Positions 1-7,059 of a stretch of DNA of 26,385 bases are shown piece after piece (the first letter of the stretch is position 1; each line of letters starts with the position of its first letter). The stretch lies in IMG/VR virus record IMGVR_UViG_3300034190_000720, positions 1 to 26,385 of that record; one strand, 5' to 3'. This DNA is from a virus. The position numbers and the translations under genes are program-made. The notes below the pieces were generated by a model. It saw nothing but the letters and a program-made list of their open reading frames with translations, was not told the origin of the DNA and did not search any database.

Positions 1-310
1 TAAAAGTTTTTCCTAAAATATTTATTTGTCTATCGCCTTTATTCTCTATAATTAAATCAGCTAACCTATCTCTTCCGAGATATTCTGAGGGTGCAGCACC
101 TTCATTAACCTTATTAGGTTCTGAAGATACAACATGTGAGTCAGCAGCCTGGATTTGCCAGAAGGTAGATTGTAAAACCTTACCTCCATTTAATCCGCCT
201 GTTGCAGATAAGAAAGGAGTTCTTTGACCACCTACACGGAATAGCTCTCCCGAAAAGTTGTTAATCTTTTGGGAGTAAAGTGTGTCACCTGTCAGCGTAA
301 TTGCTGCCAT
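1..310 (-). CDS. Major capsid protein, N-terminal part (cut by window edge)
   Basis: About 103 codons are visible, starting MAAITLTGDTLYSQK. The ATG at 310 has an excellent GGAGG ribosome binding site (317-321), seven bases away. The pattern near residues 30-55 (RTPFLSATGG, then a Trp-Gln in STFWQIQAADSH) resembles the N-terminal segment of HK97-fold major capsid proteins of the DUF5309/SU10-like group, where an invariant TPFL-type motif precedes a W-Q/T element. That family match is from memory of the motif, not from a search. The gene follows a scaffold-like gene by 41 bases, the usual scaffold-capsid order, and is last in the visible minus-strand operon. The identification rests on motif and position. 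A different head protein is possible but less likely. Confidence 0.7.
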   Translation of the reverse strand, partial: MAAITLTGDTLYSQKINNFSGELFRVGGQRTPFLSATGGLNGGKVLQSTFWQIQAADSHVVSSEPNKVNEGAAPSEYLGRDRLADLIIENKGDRQINILGKTF

Positions 311-351
311 AATAAACCTCCGTATTAGTTTGTCGTATTAAATTCGTTTAC

Positions 352-819
352 TTATTTTTGTTGTTGTTTTTGTTGCTCCATGAAGTTTAATTTAGCTTTA
401 ATTGAGTCTTGTGTAGAAGCTGTTTTTAAAGCATTAACTAATTCTTCATTAGCATCAAGAGGAACATCTGAACGTGAATTTGCATCAAGTGCAGCTACTC
501 TAGCACGAGCATCATCTTGAACTACTGTTTCAGGTGCAGGTTGTGTTATTTCCTGTACTTGTCCACTAGATTCATAACCATACTCATCTTTAGCAAACTG
601 TGCGATAGATTCTGTATCAACAGGCCCATCATACACTTGTTTTAACGCCTTACCAAAACCATTGTTAGTTGATAATCCTAACTGACCAAAGACATTATCT
701 ATTTCCTTATCTTTATAAGAAGCTAGTTCTGCCTCAAGTTTTTTGATAGATTCATCTTTTCTATCAATAGTCTCTCTCATTTGTTTTACACCGTTCTCTG
801 GTGCATCAAATTCTTCCAT
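352..819 (-). CDS. Scaffold-like head assembly protein
   Basis: A 155-residue acidic protein with no membrane segment. Residues about 12-42 form a charged heptad-like stretch (QMRETIDRKDESIKKLEAEL) predicted to be a coiled coil. The rest is rich in Asp, Glu, Gln and Ala, and the C-terminus is MEQQKQQQK. Small, acidic, coiled-coil proteins immediately upstream of the major capsid gene are typically scaffolding proteins that guide procapsid assembly. The start is fixed by a GGAGG site at 826-830 in front of ATG 819. It is the first gene after a roughly 200-base structured leader, and with the capsid gene may form a separately transcribed unit. Function is inferred from position and composition only. 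Confidence 0.65.
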   Translation of the reverse strand: MEEFDAPENGVKQMRETIDRKDESIKKLEAELASYKDKEIDNVFGQLGLSTNNGFGKALKQVYDGPVDTESIAQFAKDEYGYESSGQVQEITQPAPETVVQDDARARVAALDANSRSDVPLDANEELVNALKTASTQDSIKAKLNFMEQQKQQQK

Positions 820-1024
820 TTTGTACCTCCACTATGTGTTAACCTGTCAGACAAGACCATAGGCATCTTGCCGGGGTGCTACCTTAAACACTTGACTTAT
901 TTCTCTGGTAGCTTAAAGCTATAAGTCCATTACTCTACGGTTTTAATACGAGCTTTCTACGTAGGCTCTGAAAGCTGATTGCAGGTCTATTAGCGGACCA
1001 CGCAACGCATACATCTATTATACA
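820..1024 (-). ncRNA. Structured 5' leader of the scaffold/capsid unit
   Basis: No reading frame fits this gap, but read on the minus strand it folds into a string of hairpins. At 979-1005, TTGC and GGTC pair with GACC and GCAA around an 8-base loop. At 951-976, AGCTTTC pairs with GAAAGCT. At 894-927, GACTTAT pairs with ATAAGTC and encloses the near-palindrome 909-921. At 850-872 there is a 7-bp stem with one wobble. Local G+C is higher than in the flanking genes. A TATAAT box at 1017-1022 would start transcription just ahead of it, and the scaffold ribosome binding site lies at its downstream end. It could set capsid expression level, bind a protein, or be processed into a stable RNA. Folding was done by eye. 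Confidence 0.55.
1017..1022 (-). promoter_or_regulatory. -10 box of an internal late promoter (capsid unit)
   Basis: A perfect TATAAT on the minus strand lies just outside the stop codon of the 343-residue gene and right before the structured leader. The sequence 16-18 bases upstream (CTGGAC/ACTGGA) matches the TTGACA consensus poorly, so this would be a weak or activator-dependent promoter. A separate promoter for scaffold and capsid would fit the high demand for these proteins. Confidence 0.4.
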
Positions 1025-2056
1025 CTATTCTTCAATAAGTCCAGTAAATTGTTTACCTTTTTTAGCAGCTCCTGTTGTCACTCCTTGTGTAGATGCGTAT
1101 TCAGCAAGATATCTGTTGACTCTTTCTGTAAGATTAACGTCACCTAAAGCTGCTTCTTCTAATGTATTTATATCTAAATCTCTACCTATACTTGTAGCTT
1201 GACTTATTGTAGAACTTGCATTTGAATACAAACTTCTAGCTGTTTTAAAATCTAATCCTCTAAGTCTTAATTCTTTAGCTCTAGCAAATGAAGTACTAAA
1301 TCCTGCTGTAGTTCCTTGAGCTTGTATTTTTAAAGTATTAATTTGATTTTCTAAAACACCATCTTCAATATCTTTATTAATTAAAGCACCAAATATAGCA
1401 TCATCAGTAGCTTCTATACCATATAAATCAGCAAATAATTTTTTAACTTCTGGTATATCATCAACAACTTCGTTATAAACTAAAGCAAGTCGTTCTTCAA
1501 ATTCAATTGGAGCTGTACCATTAGTAATCATTTGTTCAAACTGTTTTGTAAACATTGAAGTATCTTCTATTCCATATTCAGATAAAGTAGATTTATAAGA
1601 CGCTATATTACTTAAAGCTTCTGCTTCTGTTTTAATTAATGTACCGTCTTTTCTTTTTAAAAATCCAAATTGTTTTTCCCAAGCTTTAGATGTATTACGT
1701 ACAACTCCTAATGCTATATCTGCTTTTCCGTGTTTAGCCCATGCTCTTGCAAAGTCTTCAAGTATTTCATCATCCATATATTGATATAAAGCTTCAGCAG
1801 TAGCTAATCCTTTTTCTAAACTAAATTGTGTTCCAGATACTGGTGAAGTAGTATCTTCATTTTGAGGATTCCATACAGCTGTTGTTCCATCTGATAAAAC
1901 TACAGTACCATCTTCATTATATTTAACTACATCTGTTCCTTGAAATTCATTTAATTGACTTGTTTCTACCCAATTTTGTGATTTATAATCTTCTACTAAT
2001 GCAGAATCTACCATTGCATATGACCCAGTGGGTGTTCTCATTTGTACTAATGCCAT
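1025..2056 (-). CDS. Virion-associated protein of unknown function (343 aa)
   Basis: The N-terminal ~75 residues (MALVQMRTPTGSYAMVDSAL..., then VVLSDGTTAVWNP) look beta-rich. The remainder is largely helical and acidic. The C-terminal third (VVDDIPEVKKLFADLYGIEATDDAIFGALIN..., then RAKELRLRGLDFKTARSLYSN) resembles a helical segment seen in large tail/virion proteins of marine and actinobacterial phages, but I cannot name a family. The start overlaps the stop of the upstream gene as TAATG, so translation is probably coupled. It ends in TAG at 1025, directly against a promoter-like sequence. Position between internal-virion-type genes and the scaffold gene suggests a head or connector role. Confidence 0.6.
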   Translation of the reverse strand: MALVQMRTPTGSYAMVDSALVEDYKSQNWVETSQLNEFQGTDVVKYNEDGTVVLSDGTTAVWNPQNEDTTSPVSGTQFSLEKGLATAEALYQYMDDEILEDFARAWAKHGKADIALGVVRNTSKAWEKQFGFLKRKDGTLIKTEAEALSNIASYKSTLSEYGIEDTSMFTKQFEQMITNGTAPIEFEERLALVYNEVVDDIPEVKKLFADLYGIEATDDAIFGALINKDIEDGVLENQINTLKIQAQGTTAGFSTSFARAKELRLRGLDFKTARSLYSNASSTISQATSIGRDLDINTLEEAALGDVNLTERVNRYLAEYASTQGVTTGAAKKGKQFTGLIEE

Positions 2057-3252
2057 TAACTTCTCCTTCCTGTAGTGTATTCATCTGTTCTAATTACATT
2101 TGTCATACCAGCAGTACTTAAAGCTGATGCTAATTCTGTAGCAGGGTCCATATATCCACGTTCTAATCCTGCAAGTTTAAGTATTTCTTTACGTTTAGCT
2201 ACATCAGGTTCTACTAATATTTGGTCTATAATACCATCACCTTTTTCTGGTGCTATACCCCATTCATTTTCAGCTAAAGCTACAGCATTACCATAAATAT
2301 TTTGCCAAGGAATTTCTTTGTCCCAATTATTGTTAAATGCAAATCTTTCATTTTTTAATTTTTCAATAAAATTATCATACCATTTTGGGTCTGTTAAGAA
2401 TTTACCAGCTAAATTATCAATATCAGCTAGATAAGGAGCATGTAATTCTTCAGGTAACCATGTATCTAATGCACTTTCAACTTCATCATGACCTGCAATA
2501 GACATTGTTACAACACCATTTTCTAATACATTTTTAAAATCATCATCTACTTCAAAGAGAGAATTTTTTTGAGTTGCTCCAGTTAATTGTTGTAAAGTAT
2601 AATTAGAACTCCAAGCTGTACTAGCCATTTTATTAGCTACCCATTCAATTGTATCGTCATCTAAAGATGCTTCTAATCCTAATAACATATTTTTAACTGA
2701 ATTAATATTTTCTTTAACCAGTTGTTGTTTACCTAATTTGTCACCTTTATATGAACGATATTGATTGTACATAGATTTTGTATATCCTTCTTCATTCAAA
2801 ATAGTTAAAAATCTATCATCTATTTCAAGATTAGATATAAAGTTATCAGAGTCTTCAATTATTAATTCTGTTAGTAAAGATTGAAAATCACTTCTTTTAG
2901 CCCATGGGTCCTCATCATAATGTTTACTGACGGCATCAATTGTATCTTGAATAATAAAAGAATTGTCATTTATATCGGAAATAGAACCTGCGTTCCATAC
3001 TTGTCCACTATCTTCTAAAGCTTTCCATTCTTCTTCAGTGTAAGTAATAAAACCTTCTATTATTGTTTTTAAAGTACCATCTGAGTTAAATTCAAGTTCA
3101 GGTGCATTAGTAATATTTTCTAAAGCATCCATAGTTAAATCCCAATAATATACCATACTTGTGTTTGGGTCTGTGTAAGCTAAGAAATATTCTCCTCCAA
3201 CTTGTATTAAAGTTGTACCTTGTGGTCCAAAATCTATTTTATAATCACTCAT
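2056..3252 (-). CDS. Virion-associated protein of unknown function (398 aa)
   Basis: The first ~45 residues repeat short hydrophobic/aromatic strands (KIDFGPQGTTLIQVGG, EYFLAYTD, MVYYWDL). This resembles the small beta N-terminal module of the next gene in the operon. The remainder is helical, acidic and rich in Trp and Asn, with no catalytic motif I recognise. The C-terminus reads RTDEYTTGRRS. The start (ATGAGTGA) overlaps the stop of the 799-residue gene by eight bases, and its own stop overlaps the next start (TAATG). It is probably made in step with its neighbours as part of one virion assembly. No function can be assigned from sequence. Confidence 0.6.
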   Translation of the reverse strand: MSDYKIDFGPQGTTLIQVGGEYFLAYTDPNTSMVYYWDLTMDALENITNAPELEFNSDGTLKTIIEGFITYTEEEWKALEDSGQVWNAGSISDINDNSFIIQDTIDAVSKHYDEDPWAKRSDFQSLLTELIIEDSDNFISNLEIDDRFLTILNEEGYTKSMYNQYRSYKGDKLGKQQLVKENINSVKNMLLGLEASLDDDTIEWVANKMASTAWSSNYTLQQLTGATQKNSLFEVDDDFKNVLENGVVTMSIAGHDEVESALDTWLPEELHAPYLADIDNLAGKFLTDPKWYDNFIEKLKNERFAFNNNWDKEIPWQNIYGNAVALAENEWGIAPEKGDGIIDQILVEPDVAKRKEILKLAGLERGYMDPATELASALSTAGMTNVIRTDEYTTGRRS

Positions 3253-5644
3253 TATCTTTATCCTTTGGGAACATATTGTTCCATCCTTTAGCTATTGTAT
3301 CACCTACATGTCTAAATCCAGGTGTAACTCCCATTTGTGGAAATGTTTCTTTCCAGGTATTTTTAAATTCTGGGTTTCTTTTTAAAAACCACTCATCTAG
3401 CCAATAGCTAGGCATAAGTCGTACAATCATACCCATCATTATACCACCATTAATCTTAGCATTTTCCATCATATCTTCTTCTAAAGTATCAACTCTTTTA
3501 TTAAATTCATCATAGTTACCAGTTAAAAGCATTGCCTGTGCTGTTTCAGGAACTGTTAAAGCAGAAGTACCAGCAGCTATACCACCTGATGCAATTGCAG
3601 TAGCAAATGTTTGTAATTCATATTTAATTAATTTAGAAGCTAACGAAGCTGCACCTGCTATACCAATTCTTCTTAATACAGTTTCTGCTGCTTGTTCTAT
3701 AGGAACTATAAACCATCCTGGTAAATTTTTAAGAACATCTTGAACAATAGAATCATCAATTTTTATATCATTTATTTTAGTTTCTACGTCTGCTGCCATA
3801 GCACCTACTGAACTACCAGGAATATATTTTTGTGTTTTACTCAACCATTCGTTTCTTAATCTATCTAATTTTTCTTGTTGTTCAGGATTAATAGGAACTG
3901 TATCTGGTGGCATTGGTTCACCTTTTAACCAAGCTTCGTACATAAGCATTGTTTCATCAAAGAATCTTGTTTTAACAATAACTTCTTTATGTTTTGATTC
4001 ATGTGAAAAAGGGTTACCCATACCTTGTCCACGACCAAATACCATATCTGCTTGTGATTTATTATTTACTATTTCTACAGTTAAATTAGGATATTTTTCT
4101 TCCATAATTTTTTTATAGGAATTTGCATGATTAGTTATTGAATTTTTATCTGAATAAGGATAAAATATTTTAACTACAGAATTTTCTACAGCTTTTGTTC
4201 CACTAGCACTATTACCTTGAACTGAATCTATTATTAATTGTTGTGCTTCTTTACCTAACTCTTCTGTACCATAAGACCTATTACCAGCAACATTCAAAGT
4301 TTCTATATTATTTTCTATCATCCAATTTCTTAACTGTTCAGGAGTTTCTGGATTTTCTATCCAAGGTTTATCTCCAGATGCTTTTTTAGTTGCACCATAG
4401 CCTGTACTATTTCCTTCTCCAAACCATACTGTACCATCAGCATTTTGTGCATTAGCTTTAGTTCTATCAGGATAGTATTGAGATTCTATTTGTTCCCATT
4501 TACCACTGTCTACAAACTCTTGAAAATTAGGACTATTACTTCCTTCAGGAACTACTTTAAAACCTTTATTAACTGTACCACCATAATCTAAACCTAATAC
4601 CTTTGCAGCTTCAATACCATATTGGTCTACATTTTTTTGCATACCAGATATTATTTTAGTTAGCTTTAACTCAGTAGGTTTTGAAGGTACACTACCAATC
4701 ATGTTTATAGCATTATTTAAATAATCTTTAAATCTTTGTGGTAATCCTACACCTGCACCAGTAGCAAAACCACCTGCAGAAACTTTAATAGGTTTTCCTA
4801 TATCTAAAGCTTTTTGTATCTGTTCATCTACATGTTGTTGAAATCTAGCAAAGTTATCATCAGTATCTGCAAAATCTTGTGTTCTAGAATATCTAGTATC
4901 TATACCAATAGCATTAGGTAATCCTCTAATTACTGCTTGTGTTTTAGTAGGTGTATGTTGTGTATTAAGTCTATCATTTGTATTATCACCAAATAAATAG
5001 GTATATTCAGTATCAGCTGCAACTTCTGCTCTATCCCAAAATTTATCCACTTTAATTACATTTTCAACCTCATCAGTTACTTTTACAAAAGCATCTAATC
5101 CATTATCTCTTAACGCAGTTAATATACGTGGCATTTCTTTAGTCCATATATCTGCTTGTCTATTAGGTATGTTATGTTCTATTGTCATATTTTCAGTGTC
5201 TAGTAATTTTTGATATGCTTCTGGATTTTGTTTGTACATAGAAGTTACTATCTGTTCCATTAACTCAATGCTAATTTCTTTATCTACTTTTTGACCAGCT
5301 ATTTTATATTGAACATCTGAAACTCTTACATATTTGTTGTATACATTTTCATCAAATGTACCTGACTTGTTAGTTTGATATGCATGTTCTACATTTCTAT
5401 AAGGTTTATCTTCAAATACAAAATCTCTAGGTGCAAAATTACTTAAATGACTAAATTTAGCATCACCACTATACGCATTAGCTATCTTAGGTTCATTTAA
5501 AGGCATCTGTTTTTTTTCGGCTAATTTAGCTTGTACACGTTTTTTTCTAGCTTCACGTTTTAAAAGCTCATCAGGGTCATATAATTCCCCATCTGGTCTT
5601 TCTGTAAATTTACTTATTAAAGTATTATTAACATCCTGTAGCAT
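3245..5644 (-). CDS. Four-domain polyvalent virion protein: NADAR, FGDN/PNAIG, molybdenum-carrier-like, DUF4326-like
   Basis: Seen in the sequence: residues 1-50 are a charged linker. Residues ~57-180 match NADAR (HLSNFAPRDFVFEDKPYRNVE-type segment ending in EHAYQ at 86-90, later D165-I-W167). Residues ~212-318 match a phage domain with LFGDN (217-221), VIRGLPNAIGI (238-248) and GAGVGLPQRF. Residues ~328-475 match the putative molybdenum carrier family (IISGMQKNVDQ, LGLDYGGTVNKGF, DGTVWFG, then ETLNVAGNRSY at 448-458). Residues ~488-575 resemble DUF4326 (FGRGQGMGNPF at 536-546, MYEAWLKG at 568-575). Residues ~640-745 are Ala/Gly-rich with amphipathic or membrane-like stretches. NADAR enzymes hydrolyse ADP-ribose linkages, including ADP-ribosyl-guanosine. 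The other three domains have no firm activity. The late-operon location implies a virion protein injected with DNA; that is inference. The start overlaps the preceding stop (TAATG). Confidence 0.8.
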   Translation of the reverse strand: MLQDVNNTLISKFTERPDGELYDPDELLKREARKKRVQAKLAEKKQMPLNEPKIANAYSGDAKFSHLSNFAPRDFVFEDKPYRNVEHAYQTNKSGTFDENVYNKYVRVSDVQYKIAGQKVDKEISIELMEQIVTSMYKQNPEAYQKLLDTENMTIEHNIPNRQADIWTKEMPRILTALRDNGLDAFVKVTDEVENVIKVDKFWDRAEVAADTEYTYLFGDNTNDRLNTQHTPTKTQAVIRGLPNAIGIDTRYSRTQDFADTDDNFARFQQHVDEQIQKALDIGKPIKVSAGGFATGAGVGLPQRFKDYLNNAINMIGSVPSKPTELKLTKIISGMQKNVDQYGIEAAKVLGLDYGGTVNKGFKVVPEGSNSPNFQEFVDSGKWEQIESQYYPDRTKANAQNADGTVWFGEGNSTGYGATKKASGDKPWIENPETPEQLRNWMIENNIETLNVAGNRSYGTEELGKEAQQLIIDSVQGNSASGTKAVENSVVKIFYPYSDKNSITNHANSYKKIMEEKYPNLTVEIVNNKSQADMVFGRGQGMGNPFSHESKHKEVIVKTRFFDETMLMYEAWLKGEPMPPDTVPINPEQQEKLDRLRNEWLSKTQKYIPGSSVGAMAADVETKINDIKIDDSIVQDVLKNLPGWFIVPIEQAAETVLRRIGIAGAASLASKLIKYELQTFATAIASGGIAAGTSALTVPETAQAMLLTGNYDEFNKRVDTLEEDMMENAKINGGIMMGMIVRLMPSYWLDEWFLKRNPEFKNTWKETFPQMGVTPGFRHVGDTIAKGWNNMFPKDKDNE

Positions 5645-6834
5645 TAACCTCTACCCATCATGTATTGAGTATATGTTTTTTGAACGTCACGTATTGTTTT
5701 TTGATTTTGTAACCATTCTTGTTCTTGATTAAAATCATCTTTTATTTTATCTGTAGCAGCATCTATAGGATTAACTGCATTAAATGCTTCTTTTATTTCA
5801 GGTACTTCAAGTTCAACATATTTAGTTGATGGTTTTTCAGTAACTGGGTCTACAGTAGGTACTGATTTATGTGTATTGTAAACTTCATCAGCTCTTAAAT
5901 ATTTATCTTGTGCTACTAAAGCTGATACCCATGGTGACCAGTCTTCAGCTATATCTTTAATAATGTTATCTTTATATGTATCACTCATTTGTTCACCATA
6001 TAAAGAATAATATAAATCTTCTATATCTCCTATAAAATCTGAAGGAACAGGTTGTTTATTTTCATTTTTAATTTCTATAGCACGTTCAACATCAAAATTT
6101 CTTTTACCTAATTGATTTAACTGTCCTAATTCCATAAAAGCTAATTGAAACATTTCTCTACTTAAAATTTGATTGTCACTTAATTTATCAGTAGCTCCAC
6201 CAAAAATACTATTAACTTGACCTCTACCTCCAGATTTCCAAGATTTTAAATTATCTATTGCTTTTGTTCTAGCAATACTACCTTCTTCAAAATCTTCATA
6301 TTCTTGCATAACGTATTGAAGAATACCATCTATTAATCCTTGAGTAATAGGACCTTTTACACCGTTAACTTCTCCACCAAGTTGTTCATAATCAATTAAT
6401 CCATAACTCACAGCCATGTCTTGTATTCTTTGTATTTGTTCTCTATTTAAAGTATCGTAAAAAGATGTAGCAAAATTTTCAGATGGAAATATCTTTGTCA
6501 TATCTACAGTAGCTATTTCAGGTTCACCATTAGTTATTATTGGATTACCAGCACTATCTTTTTTAGTATAAGTTCTTGTATCTGGATTAGAAACACCACC
6601 ATAACCATCATAATTAAAACTTTCATCATTATTATCCATGTTTGCCTTAACAAAACTGTTATACAAAGTTAAAAATGCTTGAACAGAACCTTCACTCAAA
6701 GAAGACATTTGTTCTTTTAGAATGTCTACATTACTTGTAGTCAAAGAATAATTTCCTGGATTAGCAAATTGCTCAGTTAAAGAAGCCGATAATGACTCAT
6801 TTATTAATTCTATATCTTCTGGACTTAACGGCAT
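5644..6834 (-). CDS. Virion-associated protein of unknown function (396 aa)
   Basis: A mostly helical, acidic protein (starts MPLSPEDIELINESLSASL, ends YTQYMMGRG). No transmembrane segment or catalytic motif is visible. Its size, composition and place between the giant protein and the four-domain protein suggest an internal virion or ejection-complex component. The ATG at 6834 directly follows a TAA (6835-6837) closing an open frame that continues from the giant gene, and its own TAA overlaps the next ATG. The Y..Y/GR ending recalls the ends of two neighbours (YNKYLGQRREMGY and EYTTGRRS). Function unknown. Confidence 0.6.
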   Translation of the reverse strand: MPLSPEDIELINESLSASLTEQFANPGNYSLTTSNVDILKEQMSSLSEGSVQAFLTLYNSFVKANMDNNDESFNYDGYGGVSNPDTRTYTKKDSAGNPIITNGEPEIATVDMTKIFPSENFATSFYDTLNREQIQRIQDMAVSYGLIDYEQLGGEVNGVKGPITQGLIDGILQYVMQEYEDFEEGSIARTKAIDNLKSWKSGGRGQVNSIFGGATDKLSDNQILSREMFQLAFMELGQLNQLGKRNFDVERAIEIKNENKQPVPSDFIGDIEDLYYSLYGEQMSDTYKDNIIKDIAEDWSPWVSALVAQDKYLRADEVYNTHKSVPTVDPVTEKPSTKYVELEVPEIKEAFNAVNPIDAATDKIKDDFNQEQEWLQNQKTIRDVQKTYTQYMMGRG

Positions 6835-6984
6835 TTAGTACCCCATTTCTCTTCTTTGTCCTAAATATTTATTATACTCTAAAATATTTCTGTCACTAGA
6901 AAACATTCTAATAATTACATTCTGATAAATAGGCATAAAGTCAGGGTATTTTGATATAACATAATAAGCTTGTTCTGAAATCAT
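6835..6984 (-). CDS. Possible 49-residue gene, or detached C-terminus of the giant protein
   Basis: Starting at ATG 6984 the frame encodes 49 residues (MISEQAYYVISKYPDF... ending LGQRREMGY). It closes with TAA exactly abutting the next ATG, the spacing used throughout this operon. No clear ribosome binding site precedes ATG 6984. The coding-like frame extends upstream past it (STWWLTSNKEEAYIIRK) to a TAA at 7036-7038. This is the same frame as the 1895-residue gene, which ends in TAA at 7060-7062. It could be a small independent gene or a tail cut off by two stop codons. No NTG start codon exists between 7035 and 6984. Confidence 0.4.
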   Translation of the reverse strand: MISEQAYYVISKYPDFMPIYQNVIIRMFSSDRNILEYNKYLGQRREMGY

Positions 6985-7059
6985 TTTTCTTATAATATAA
7001 GCTTCTTCTTTGTTAGATGTTAACCACCAAGTAGATTAACCAGTACCACTTTGATTTCT

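Noticed and set aside
2075-3407. Plus-strand open frames at 2075-2296 and 3159-3407
   Set aside because: They mirror coding frames of the minus-strand virion genes and have unlikely composition.
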